From an uncultured Mucilaginibacter sp. (GTDB lineage: Bacteria; Bacteroidota; Bacteroidia; Sphingobacteriales; Sphingobacteriaceae), in contig CAITEP010000021.1 in the NCBI GenBank assembly GCA_903891475.1, positions 240,962 to 304,961 on the forward strand: a stretch of 64,000 nt of DNA. Direction: 5' to 3'. Of the stretch, positions 18,714 to 27,628 are shown piece after piece (the stretch's first letter is position 1; the number at the start of each line of letters is the position of its first letter). Below the pieces are notes generated by a model, which made no database searches, was not told the origin of the DNA, and saw only the letters and a list, made by a program, of their open reading frames with translations. Made by a program: the position numbers and the translations under genes.

Positions 18714-19308
18714 TATTCAAAATAGAATTTCATTTTCAAAAAATTCTAAAAAAATAATAAAAAAATTTACTAGAGAAATAAATGGTGCTTTAGATGCTCA
18801 TTCATGGTCTAAAATCAAAAAAGAATTAAAAAGTGAGATTTCTAGGAAACTATTAGCAAACCAAAATTATAAATGTGTTTATTGCAAAAGATATTTATTA
18901 GGTCTTGGGCATGAAATTGACCATTTTGCAAATAAAGCACATCACCCCAAATTTTGTTTTAATCCAACCAACCTTTTTTACTCTTGCCACTTCTGTAATT
19001 CTTCAAGTAGAAAAGGTTCCAAGAATACTGTATCGATAGTGTCAGCATTTTACCGTAATTGTGTATTTAATATTGTCCATCCTTATTTTAATGATGTTGA
19101 TAATGAAATAATCTATAAGGATGCAGATAAAATTTACTTTGATTGGGCAAGCTGTACTAATTTAGGGCGACAAACTATTGTTTTTTTCGGTTACGATGAT
19201 CTTGAAATGACTTTAATAAGGTCGAAGACTATTGTATTTGAGCGACAGAATCCACTAACAACGCAAGAGGAGAGAAAATTAATTGATCTAGCCATTTCCT
19301 ATAAATAG
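18706..19308 (+). CDS. ptuB: Septu-like PtuB HNH endonuclease
   Basis: A 200-residue HNH nuclease. The zinc-finger/HNH core has CVYC at residues 57-60, HEIDHF at 69-74, NPTNL at 86-90, and SCHFCN at 93-98 followed by a KGSKN motif, giving two CxxC pairs around the catalytic His. After it comes a block with the words IVHPYFND. N-terminal residues 1-50 are Lys-rich and helical. It starts 8 nt inside the ATPase gene, which indicates translational coupling and probably a physical complex. Function as a nucleic-acid-cutting effector is inferred from the PtuB family and was not shown here. Confidence 0.75.
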   Translation: MLNIQNRISFSKNSKKIIKKFTREINGALDAHSWSKIKKELKSEISRKLLANQNYKCVYCKRYLLGLGHEIDHFANKAHHPKFCFNPTNLFYSCHFCNSSSRKGSKNTVSIVSAFYRNCVFNIVHPYFNDVDNEIIYKDADKIYFDWASCTNLGRQTIVFFGYDDLEMTLIRSKTIVFERQNPLTTQEERKLIDLAISYK

Positions 19309-19444
19309 AACAAGTCTTTGAATTGCTTAAATGAAGTTAAATTTCAATGCAATACATTTATTATTGATAAATAATTTCTGATTTGAAATGTTGAGTAACA
19401 CTTGTTTTCATAAAACTTTTTTTAATAAAATACTCTATTCTCCC

Positions 19445-21127
19445 CTACACCGTCAATTTCTTATACTTAATCCTTTTTGGTGCTACATCGCCTAGGCGTT
19501 TTTTACGGTTTTCTTCATAGTCGGAGTAGTTGCCTTCAAAAAAATAAACCTGACTGTTGCCTTCAAAAGCCAGAATATGGGTGCAAATACGGTCTAAAAA
19601 CCAGCGGTCGTGGCTAATCACCACCGCGCAACCTGCAAAGTTTTCCATGCCTTCTTCCAAAGCCCTTAAGGTATTTACGTCAATATCATTAGTAGGTTCA
19701 TCCAGCAATAATACGTTGGAACCTTTTTTAAGCGTGATGGATAAATGCACCCTGTTACGCTCACCACCCGAAAGTACCCCCACCTTTTTTTGCTGGTCGG
19801 CACCGTTAAAGTTAAATTTTGAAACATAGGCACGTGAGTTAATAGGTTTGTTACCCACCAAAATGGTTTCTAAGCCATCGGTAATGTTTTCCCAAACAGA
19901 TTTATTAGGGTCAAGGTCATCATGCATTTGGTCAACATAACCCAAGGCAACCGTTTCGCCAACACGGAAGGTGCCCGCATCCGGTTTGTCTTGTCCGGTT
20001 ATGAGGCGGAACAAGGTAGTTTTACCGGCACCGTTTGGTCCGATAATACCCACAATACCGGCAGGAGGGAGGGAGAAGTTCAAATTATCAAACAATACCT
20101 TTTCGCCGTACGATTTGCTTACGCCAATGGCCTCTATCACCACATTACCCAAACGCGGGCCGGGTGGGATAAACAACTCCAGCTTTTCTTCCCTCTCCTT
20201 AGTTTCCTCGGAAGCCAGTTTTTCATAGTTTGATAAACGAGCCTTTGATTTGGCATGCCTACCCTTTGGCCCCATGCGTACCCATTCCAACTCGCGCTCC
20301 AAAGTTTTTTGGCGCTTACTTTCCGATTTATCTTCCTGTGCGAGGCGTTTAGCCTTTTGGTCTAACCATGAGGAATAATTACCCTTCCAAGGAATACCCT
20401 CGCCACGGTCGAGCTCTAATATCCATCCGGCAACGTTATCCAAAAAGTAGCGGTCGTGCGTTACCGCTATTACGGTCCCTTTATATTGTTTCAGGTGTTG
20501 CTCCAACCAATCAATTGATTCGGCATCCAAGTGGTTGGTAGGCTCATCCAGCAATAATACATCAGGTTCCTGCAATAATAAGCGGCATAGCGCTACCCGC
20601 CTGCGCTCACCACCCGATAATACCGAAACTTTCGCGTCCGGATCAGGGCAACGCAAGGCATCCATCGCTCTTTCCAACTTAACATCCAGTTCCCAGGCGT
20701 TTACCGCGTCAATCTTGTCTTGCAATTCACCTTGGCGAGCCATGAGCTTGTCCATCTTATCGCCATCCTCATAATATTCGGGCAGGCCAAATTTTTCGTT
20801 AATGTCTTCGTATTCCTTTAAAAGGGCGGTTATTTCGGCAACCCCTTCTTCTACTATTTCTTTAACCGTTTTATTAGGGTCCAACTCTGGTTCCTGACTC
20901 AGGTAACCAACCGTATATCCCGGCGAAAAAACAACCTCGCCTATATTGGTTTTATCAATACCGGCTATAATTTTAAGCAACGACGACTTACCCGAACCAT
21001 TCAGACCAATTACCCCAATTTTGGCACCATAAAAAAAGGAGAGGTATATGTTTTTTAACACTGTTTTTTGCGGGGGATACACTTTGCTTACCCCGGCCAT
21101 TGAAAATATGATTTTGTCGTCAGCCAT
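19445..21127 (-). CDS. ettA: Energy-dependent translational throttle protein EttA (ABC-F)
   Basis: A 560-residue ABC-F protein with two nucleotide-binding domains and no membrane part; it acts on the ribosome E site. Domain 1 has Walker A GLNGSGKSS (about 42-50), signature LSGGERRRVALCRLLL and Walker B VLLLDEPTNHLD. A charged arm/linker follows, with LEWVRMGPKGRHAKSKARL. Domain 2 has GPNGAGKTT, LSGGERNRVHLSITL and VLLLDEPTNDID. The length and the linker sequence fit EttA better than Uup or other ABC-F members. It is transcribed alone, convergent with the HNH gene. Confidence 0.92.
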   Translation of the reverse strand: MADDKIIFSMAGVSKVYPPQKTVLKNIYLSFFYGAKIGVIGLNGSGKSSLLKIIAGIDKTNIGEVVFSPGYTVGYLSQEPELDPNKTVKEIVEEGVAEITALLKEYEDINEKFGLPEYYEDGDKMDKLMARQGELQDKIDAVNAWELDVKLERAMDALRCPDPDAKVSVLSGGERRRVALCRLLLQEPDVLLLDEPTNHLDAESIDWLEQHLKQYKGTVIAVTHDRYFLDNVAGWILELDRGEGIPWKGNYSSWLDQKAKRLAQEDKSESKRQKTLERELEWVRMGPKGRHAKSKARLSNYEKLASEETKEREEKLELFIPPGPRLGNVVIEAIGVSKSYGEKVLFDNLNFSLPPAGIVGIIGPNGAGKTTLFRLITGQDKPDAGTFRVGETVALGYVDQMHDDLDPNKSVWENITDGLETILVGNKPINSRAYVSKFNFNGADQQKKVGVLSGGERNRVHLSITLKKGSNVLLLDEPTNDIDVNTLRALEEGMENFAGCAVVISHDRWFLDRICTHILAFEGNSQVYFFEGNYSDYEENRKKRLGDVAPKRIKYKKLTV

Positions 21128-21635
21128 TATTATAGATTTTTAAAATCGGTTATAGATAGCAAATATGGTAAAATTTGAGATTTCAAAACCCAATTGCTGT
21201 AAAATTTCGTATACAGTTGTAAAAAGAGTTAAAATGTTGTACACGGTATTACATTTTTAGTATTTTTACTTTGCCTAAGGGACATCATCAAACTAATACA
21301 AAGCTAGCCCAATGCCTTAATGGCATATTCTTATAAATTATATGTTCATTTGTCATATTGGTTTGGGTTTATAAGTAGTTAGGATAAACCATTTTGATTT
21401 TTTTATGTCAAAATGTAAAAATATCGCATTTCTTTACCAAAATGTTTGCAAATGCGGGTTTTATTTATAAAATTGCTAAAAAAACGTCGGCATAGGAGTG
21501 GTTAATATCATAACAATGTCTGTTTATTACCAAATTTAATATTTGGCAATAATATTGTTCATAAGTGTAAAACGTACTGCTTTGATTTAATAAAGTAATT
21601 TATAAATTCGAGCGGTTTTAAAATGTAAAAGATAT
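21128..21635. other. 508-nt divergent intergenic region (ettA / clpC) with two inverted repeats
   Basis: No gene is visible. It carries the divergent promoters of ettA and clpC. A CATTTTGA/TCAAAATG inverted repeat (21390-21397, 21408-21415) is followed by CGCATTT/AAATGCG (21425-21431, 21450-21456). The pair could be an operator or RNA structure for clpC. A TTTACTTTG word near 21265 resembles a -7 box but has one mismatch. Confidence 0.45.
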
Positions 21636-24173
21636 ATGGAAGCTAAATTTTCGCCCCGGGTAAAAGACGTTATTCAGTACAGCAGGGAAGAGGCATTGCG
21701 CCTGGGCCATGATTATATCGGAACAGAGCACCTTTTATTAGGGCTTATTCGCGATGGCGATGGCGTTGCCATTAAATTATTAAAGGAGCTAACAGTTGAT
21801 ATTGTTAAGCTTAGAAGATCGGTAGAGGACGCTGTGAAGGGGACTATTGGTACCAATGTAAATATTAGTAGCATTCCATTAACAAAGCAGGCCGAAAAAG
21901 TATTGAAGATTACTTATTTGGAGGCCAAGATATTTAAGAGCGATATTATAGGTACTGAGCATTTGTTATTATCAATTCTACGTGATGAAGACAATATAGC
22001 TTCACAAATTTTGATGCAGTTTAATATTAACTACGAAATTTTTAAAGGAGAAGTGGAATCGCACAAAAACAACATCACCGACGAGATGCCGGGATCACCA
22101 ACAGGTGGAGATGATGATTTTAAAGAAGAAGAATCATTTAGTCAGCCTAAAAAAGTTTCCGATATCAAATCAAAAACACCGGTACTGGATAATTTCGGTA
22201 GGGATTTAACCAAAGCCGCGGAAGATGGTAAGTTAGACCCGATTGTTGGTCGTGAAAAAGAAATTGAGCGGGTATCGCAAATATTATCACGTCGTAAAAA
22301 GAACAACCCCATATTAATTGGTGAGCCCGGCGTAGGTAAATCGGCCATTGCCGAAGGTTTGGCATTGCGTATTGTACAACGCAAAGTATCAAGGGTATTG
22401 TTTAACAAAAGGGTAGTAACGCTCGATTTAGCTTCCTTGGTGGCAGGTACAAAATACCGCGGTCAGTTTGAAGAGCGAATGAAGGCGGTGATGAATGAAT
22501 TAGAAAAATCGCCTGATGTTATCTTGTTTATAGATGAAATACATACGATAGTTGGAGCGGGTGGTGCTTCAGGCTCCTTGGATGCCTCGAACATGTTTAA
22601 GCCGGCCCTAGCACGTGGTGAAATACAATGCATTGGTGCTACTACCTTGGATGAGTATCGTCAGTATATAGAAAAGGATGGCGCATTGGATCGTCGTTTC
22701 CAAAAGGTAATGATAGAGCCTGCAACTCCTGATGAAACGGTAGAAATTTTAAATCGTATCAAAGAAAAATACGAAGACCACCACGGCGTTACTTATACCC
22801 CCGAAGCCATCAATGCTTGCGTAACTTTAACCACCCGGTATATTACCGACAGGTTTTTACCAGATAAGGCTATTGATGCGCTGGATGAATCGGGTTCAAG
22901 GGTTCACTTGACCAATATTCATGTTCCGCAAAATATTTTGACCATTGAGCAAAATATTGAGCAGATTAAGATAGAGAAAAATAAGGTTGTTCGCAGTCAG
23001 AAATATGAGGAAGCAGCCAAATTACGTGATACCGAAAAACACTTATTAGAAGAACTGGAACAAGCCAAAGCTATTTGGGAACAGGAAACAAAATCAAAAC
23101 GCTATACCGTAACCGAGGATAATGTAGCCGAAGTAGTTTCGATGATGACTGGCATACCGGTACAAAGGGTTGGTCAGGCTGATAGCTTAAAGCTATTGAA
23201 CATGGCCGAAACAGTAGGTAGCAAAATAATTGGTCAGGATGATGCTATCAAGAAGCTAACCCGTGCCATACAACGTACCCGTGCAGGATTAAAAGACCCT
23301 AAAAAACCAATCGGCTCGTTCATATTTTTAGGTCCTACAGGGGTAGGTAAAACGGAGCTGGCAAAAGAACTTGCAAGGTTTATGTTCGATACCGCCGATG
23401 CCTTGATACAAATTGATATGAGCGAATACATGGAGAAATTCGCGGTATCAAGATTGGTAGGCGCGCCTCCGGGCTATGTTGGCTATGAAGAAGGCGGACA
23501 ACTAACCGAAAAAGTAAGGCGCAAACCTTATGCGGTAGTTTTGTTGGATGAGATTGAAAAAGCGCACCCTGATGTTTTCAATATATTGTTACAGGTATTG
23601 GATGAAGGACAATTAACCGACTCGCTTGGGCGTAAGGTTGATTTTAGGAATACCATTATCATTATGACCTCCAATATTGGTGCAAGGCAATTAAAAGATT
23701 TCGGACAAGGCGTTGGTTTTACCACTTTAGCTAAAACCAATCAGGTTGATTCGCACTCAAGAGGGGTGATTGAAAATGCTTTGAAACGTGCTTTCGCGCC
23801 TGAGTTTTTGAACCGAATTGACGATGTAATTGTATTTAATTCGCTTGGTAAAGACGAAATATTTAAAATTATTGATATCGAGCTAGGCTATTTATTTGGA
23901 AGGGTGCACACATTAGGTTATAAAATTGACCTTACCCTTGCAGCCAAAGAATTTATTGCCGAAAAAGGATACGACTCGCAATTTGGTGCCCGTCCGTTAA
24001 AGCGTGCCATCCAAAAATATTTGGAAGACCCAATTGCTGAAGAAATTTTGAAAGGTGAATTAGTGGAGGGTGATATTATGGAAGTTGACTATGATAAGGA
24101 AAGTGGGGAGATAAAGATTGTAGCAAAAAACAAACCCGAAGACAAAGAGCCTGAGGAAGAGCAACAAAAGTAA
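21636..24173 (+). CDS. clpC: ATP-dependent Clp protease ATP-binding subunit ClpC
   Basis: An 845-residue Hsp100 unfoldase that feeds proteins to ClpP in the cytoplasm. It has two N-terminal Clp_N repeats (about 1-145), a first AAA domain with Walker A GEPGVGKS (about 228-235) and Walker [11 protein letters not shown], and a UVR-type motif [13 protein letters not shown] (about 454-466). The second AAA domain has GPTGVGKTE (about 566-574), followed by the D2 small domain. The UVR middle region and short coiled coil distinguish ClpC from ClpB. The acidic, Glu-rich tail is variable. It has its own promoter region and a strong terminator after it. Confidence 0.95.
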   Translation: MEAKFSPRVKDVIQYSREEALRLGHDYIGTEHLLLGLIRDGDGVAIKLLKELTVDIVKLRRSVEDAVKGTIGTNVNISSIPLTKQAEKVLKITYLEAKIFKSDIIGTEHLLLSILRDEDNIASQILMQFNINYEIFKGEVESHKNNITDEMPGSPTGGDDDFKEEESFSQPKKVSDIKSKTPVLDNFGRDLTKAAEDGKLDPIVGREKEIERVSQILSRRKKNNPILIGEPGVGKSAIAEGLALRIVQRKVSRVLFNKRVVTLDLASLVAGTKYRGQFEERMKAVMNELEKSPDVILFIDEIHTIVGAGGASGSLDASNMFKPALARGEIQCIGATTLDEYRQYIEKDGALDRRFQKVMIEPATPDETVEILNRIKEKYEDHHGVTYTPEAINACVTLTTRYITDRFLPDKAIDALDESGSRVHLTNIHVPQNILTIEQNIEQIKIEKNKVVRSQKYEEAAKLRDTEKHLLEELEQAKAIWEQETKSKRYTVTEDNVAEVVSMMTGIPVQRVGQADSLKLLNMAETVGSKIIGQDDAIKKLTRAIQRTRAGLKDPKKPIGSFIFLGPTGVGKTELAKELARFMFDTADALIQIDMSEYMEKFAVSRLVGAPPGYVGYEEGGQLTEKVRRKPYAVVLLDEIEKAHPDVFNILLQVLDEGQLTDSLGRKVDFRNTIIIMTSNIGARQLKDFGQGVGFTTLAKTNQVDSHSRGVIENALKRAFAPEFLNRIDDVIVFNSLGKDEIFKIIDIELGYLFGRVHTLGYKIDLTLAAKEFIAEKGYDSQFGARPLKRAIQKYLEDPIAEEILKGELVEGDIMEVDYDKESGEIKIVAKNKPEDKEPEEEQQK

Positions 24174-24192
24174 TCTCGATAATTTGATAGAT

Positions 24193-24230
24193 AATCCCTG
24201 ATTTAGAGTTCTAAATCAGGGATTTTTTGT
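24193..24230 (+). terminator. Intrinsic terminator after clpC
   Basis: A nearly perfect palindrome, AATCCCTGATTTAGA and its complement, spans 24193-24224 and is followed by TTTTTT. It ends clpC transcription before the secreted protein gene at 24315. Confidence 0.88.
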
Positions 24231-24314
24231 TGATAATAAAATTGCCTATATTTAGTTTTAAATAAATCACTATCAATCTTTATCTCAAATTTTATTAATG
24301 CTTGTTCAGTATTT

Positions 24315-25169
24315 ATGAAAGCCCTTTATTATACATTTTTATTTTGTTTGATTGCCAGCTTTGCCTTTTCTCAATCTATATTAAAAAAGCAAGTATTTAT
24401 CCCTTTCAATAATGATACAGGTGTTCCGTATACTACCGATGAAGAATTAAACGATATGGTAGTTAGCGGTTTTGATGTTGATAGCAAGGGAAATTATTAC
24501 TTTTTTGGAGGTGCTAAATCGGGTTGTTTAGCGGTTTTTAGCATTACCACCCAAAAGTTTCGGAAAGTATATACAGATGTTCCGGCGAGTAGCCTTTTTG
24601 TTTTTAAGGATAGTTTATACACCTATTACAAAAGCGACGGAGGCGAAAATAGCCTGTTAAAAATTGATATAGCCAATGGAACCATCTTGAAGAAATACCC
24701 AAACCTCAGTAATAAATATGTGCATACTTCGCAGTTTATAGATAGCAGTTTGGTAATTGGTTACTATGGCAGTCAGAGCGACTCGTTAAAAGAACAATAT
24801 GCAGCCTATACCTTACTTGGTAAGTATAAAGGAGAGGCGGTTAGTTTGTATAATGTACCTAAATCTATTTTCCCAGATAAAAGTTTACATTCCTTTTGCG
24901 AATTGGTAGGCTATTATAATGGTAATTATGTATTTTGGAGCATACCCGATGGTAAATTCAATTTAGAGCGTTTATGGTTGGTTAAGAAAGATGGAGCAGT
25001 TTTAGCCAGTGTTAACCTTCCGGGCGACTTTGCCGGTGATGCCTATGCTGATAATCCCAGAGAAAACAGGAAAGTTCGAAACGGCAATTTTTATATAATG
25101 GGTAAAAAGGGAAGATCCTGCATTATTACCGAAATACCTTTAAATAATTTGTTTAAGGGAGCAAACTAA
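24315..25169 (+). CDS. Secreted protein of unknown function, propeller-like repeats
   Basis: A 284-residue protein with a signal peptide (about residues 1-19, ending FAFSQ). I do not recognise the family. The sequence alternates short beta-strand segments such as FDVDSKGNYYFFGG, SSLFVFKDSLYTYY and LLKIDIANGTILKKY, which resembles beta-propeller blades. It stands alone between the clpC terminator and a convergent marC gene, 17 nt away. Periplasmic or outer-membrane-associated location is inferred from the signal peptide. Confidence 0.75.
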   Translation: MKALYYTFLFCLIASFAFSQSILKKQVFIPFNNDTGVPYTTDEELNDMVVSGFDVDSKGNYYFFGGAKSGCLAVFSITTQKFRKVYTDVPASSLFVFKDSLYTYYKSDGGENSLLKIDIANGTILKKYPNLSNKYVHTSQFIDSSLVIGYYGSQSDSLKEQYAAYTLLGKYKGEAVSLYNVPKSIFPDKSLHSFCELVGYYNGNYVFWSIPDGKFNLERLWLVKKDGAVLASVNLPGDFAGDAYADNPRENRKVRNGNFYIMGKKGRSCIITEIPLNNLFKGAN

Positions 25170-25186
25170 ATCCGTTAAATTCAATA

Positions 25187-25756
25187 CTATATATGCGCGT
25201 TTCCGCGGAATAGCTTAATAGCGATGGCTAAGAGAATGATGCCAAAGGCCTTTCGTAAAATATTCAAGCCATTTTTACCAAGCAGTTTTTCAATCCATTT
25301 TACATTTTTCAAAACGGCATAAACAACAATGGTATTCAGAATAATACCTATCACTATGTTTTGTGTTTGATATTGAGTTTTTAATGATAGCAGGGTAGTC
25401 ATGGTGCCAGCGCCAGCTATTAGCGGGAAGGCTATGGGTACTATGGAAACCGTTTCGGGCATTTCTTCCCTAAAAAGCTTTATCCCTAATACCATTTCCA
25501 TGGCAATGATAAATATTACAACAGAGCCTGCAATGGCAAATGAAGAAACATCTAAACCAATGATAGCCAACAATTCATCGCCACCAAATAAAAAGGCAAT
25601 CATAATCACCAATACAGCTAGCGTAGCTTTTTCTGATTCAATATGCCCAACACGCTGTCTCATCTCAATAATTACAGGTACGTTGCCTACCATATCAATA
25701 ATGGCAAAAAGAATCAACGTAACCGATAAAACCTCCCTGAAAATTATTGGATGCAT
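25187..25756 (-). CDS. MarC family integral membrane protein
   Basis: A 189-residue UPF0056/MarC protein with about six membrane spans. The family signature IDMVGNVPV lies near the N-terminus and the AGAGTMTTLLSL block near residues 114-125. The physiological role of the family is unsettled; the early link to multiple antibiotic resistance has not held up. The gene is monocistronic and converges on the secreted protein gene. Length and topology are normal. Confidence 0.9.
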   Translation of the reverse strand: MHPIIFREVLSVTLILFAIIDMVGNVPVIIEMRQRVGHIESEKATLAVLVIMIAFLFGGDELLAIIGLDVSSFAIAGSVVIFIIAMEMVLGIKLFREEMPETVSIVPIAFPLIAGAGTMTTLLSLKTQYQTQNIVIGIILNTIVVYAVLKNVKWIEKLLGKNGLNILRKAFGIILLAIAIKLFRGNAHI

Positions 25757-25831
25757 GGTTAAATATTTTAGTTCCTAAATTTTGGCAAAGGTGCAACTAA
25801 ATTACTAGATGGGTGTAAAAAATATGTCAAT

Positions 25832-25861
25832 AAAAAAAGCCCCTGATTGCTCAGAGGCTTT
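25832..25861 (-). terminator. Intrinsic terminator of the minus-strand amino acid permease
   Basis: Read on the minus strand, a stem AAGCCTCTGA / TCAGGGGCTT with one mismatch and a 4-nt loop is followed by a T-run (A7 on the plus strand at 25832-25838). It lies 16 nt past the permease stop codon. Confidence 0.8.
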
Positions 25862-25876
25862 AAGTATAAGAATTGA

Positions 25877-27436
25877 TTAATCGATAAATTCCGGGTTAGG
25901 TGGATCGATAGGTAATTCTACCTTACCATGCCTTACGTGCGATTTTTTGATGGAATAGCCAAAATAAATAATGAAGCCTATCAATAACCATACAATTAAT
26001 CGTATCCAATTATCTTCCTTCTCTCCAACCATCATTGCAAAACAAACAATGGCTCCTAAAGGACAAACAATATAATACAAAGGGGTTTTAAACGGACGCA
26101 CTATGGATGGATCGGTTCTCCGTAAAATAAAGATGCCAATTGAAACCAATACAAAGGCAAATAGCGTACCAATACTTACCATATCGCCAACTACATCGCC
26201 TGGAATAAACCCTGCAAAAAGGGAAACGAACACAAAAAATAGCATTTGTGACTTATATGGTGTACGGAATTTAGGATGTAATTCAGAAAATGCCCGAGGA
26301 ACCAAACCGTCAATACTCATGGTATAAAATACCCTGGTCTGTCCTAAAAGCATTACCAATATTACGGACGAGAAACCAGCTAAAATGGCTATTGTTACAA
26401 ACTTAGCCAACCAACCATAGCCAGGCATTGAATGATTGATAGCATAGGTAACAGATGCTTCCTTGCCTTGTTTCAAAAAGTCAGAGAATGGTGCCAAGCC
26501 GGTTAATACATGCGAAAACAAGATATATAGAGCAGTGCAAATAACTAATGAAATTAATATACCCTTAGGCATATCTTTTTGCGGATTTTTAGCTTCCTGA
26601 GCAGCGGTTGAAACCGCGTCAAAACCTATAAACGCAAAAAATACTACACCTGCCCCTCGTAAAACCCCTAACCATCCATGATTCATTAAATCGGAATACT
26701 TATGAATGATACCAGTACTTAATTTAACATCTGGTTGTGTAGCTGGAATCAAATACGGGTTATGGTATTCGCTATGTATAAATTGCCATCCGAAACCTAT
26801 AATTAACAGAACAATGCTAAGTTTTACAATTACTATGACGTTATTTACCACTGCTGATTCTGCAGTACCTTTTATAAGTAATAATGTTAAAAGAAGAAGT
26901 ATAAAAACAGAAGGTAAATTCATAATACCATGAACGCCATATTCAGCACCATACATGCCAGTTTTTAAATCGCATGTTTGAAAAGGTGAATGTGAAAGGG
27001 CATAGGGTATATGCGTATGAAAAAAGGTATCCAAGAAGTTATTAAAGTACTCCGACCAACCAATGGCAACGGTAGCCGCACCAAGCGCATATTCTAATAC
27101 CAAATCCCAACCTATAATCCAAGCAATTAATTCGCCCATGGTAGCGTATGAATAGGTATAGGCCGAACCTGCAATTGGAATCATACTGGCAAATTCAGCA
27201 TAACATAAACCTGCAAGCGCGCAACCCGCTGCTGCCACAATAAATGAAATGGTTACTGCTGGACCTGCCGATTCACCTGCGGCTTGCGCAGTTCGAACAA
27301 ATAAACCAGCACCAATAATGGCACCAATTCCAAGTGCAATAAGTGAACTAACACCCAGGGTTCTTTTAAGGGTTTTTTCCGTCTCTTTCGAGGCAGCCAT
27401 TAGCTGAGCTATGGGCTTTTTAATAAATAAATTCAT
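25877..27436 (-). CDS. APC-superfamily amino acid permease (cationic amino acid transporter type)
   Basis: A 519-residue inner-membrane permease with about 12-14 membrane spans. The N-terminal motif LGIGAIIGAGLFV on TM1 is the APC substrate-site motif. AGLCYAEFASMIPIAGSAYTYSY is followed by GELIAWIIGWDLVLEYALG, which matches the CAT/YfnA subgroup. It probably imports amino acids with protons; the substrate is not predictable. It is monocistronic, with a terminator downstream and a candidate -7 box upstream. A second, distantly related permease lies at 30033-31481. Confidence 0.9.
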   Translation of the reverse strand: MNLFIKKPIAQLMAASKETEKTLKRTLGVSSLIALGIGAIIGAGLFVRTAQAAGESAGPAVTISFIVAAAGCALAGLCYAEFASMIPIAGSAYTYSYATMGELIAWIIGWDLVLEYALGAATVAIGWSEYFNNFLDTFFHTHIPYALSHSPFQTCDLKTGMYGAEYGVHGIMNLPSVFILLLLTLLLIKGTAESAVVNNVIVIVKLSIVLLIIGFGWQFIHSEYHNPYLIPATQPDVKLSTGIIHKYSDLMNHGWLGVLRGAGVVFFAFIGFDAVSTAAQEAKNPQKDMPKGILISLVICTALYILFSHVLTGLAPFSDFLKQGKEASVTYAINHSMPGYGWLAKFVTIAILAGFSSVILVMLLGQTRVFYTMSIDGLVPRAFSELHPKFRTPYKSQMLFFVFVSLFAGFIPGDVVGDMVSIGTLFAFVLVSIGIFILRRTDPSIVRPFKTPLYYIVCPLGAIVCFAMMVGEKEDNWIRLIVWLLIGFIIYFGYSIKKSHVRHGKVELPIDPPNPEFID

Positions 27437-27476
27437 TTGTTATTTTAAGATCAGTTTAAAGTTTAATCAAGTTTCC

Positions 27477-27484
27477 CAAACGTA
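27477..27484 (-). promoter_or_regulatory. Candidate -7 promoter element of the permease gene
   Basis: The minus strand reads TACGTTTG, matching the Bacteroidota TAnnTTTG consensus, 41 nt upstream of the permease ATG. The -33 region only has TTTT at 19 nt spacing, so the promoter call is tentative. Confidence 0.35.
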
Positions 27485-27572
27485 CTTAATTTTTTTTAAT
27501 TCTAAAAGCTCGGAAGGTAAATAGGTGAATTGATTATAATTCCAAATATAAATGGGTAGTTTTAATGTAAAC

Positions 27573-27610
27573 AAAAAACCTCCAAAGCTTTCAAGCTTTG
27601 AAGGTTTTGT
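27573..27610 (-). terminator. Intrinsic terminator of the pyrophosphatase gene
   Basis: A 14-bp stem with one mismatch (AACCTCCAAAGCTT / AAGCTTTGAAGGTT, plus strand 27577-27606, 2-nt nominal loop) has a run of A on its left side, giving a T-run on the minus strand. It follows the hppA stop codon by about 20 nt. Confidence 0.8.
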
Positions 27611-27628
27611 ATGTGCATAATTGCTTAA

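Noticed and set aside
17121..19308. Retron Ec78-like or Gabija-like system
   Set aside because: There is no reverse transcriptase and no TOPRIM/helicase pair. Only ATPase plus HNH is present, which is the Septu composition.
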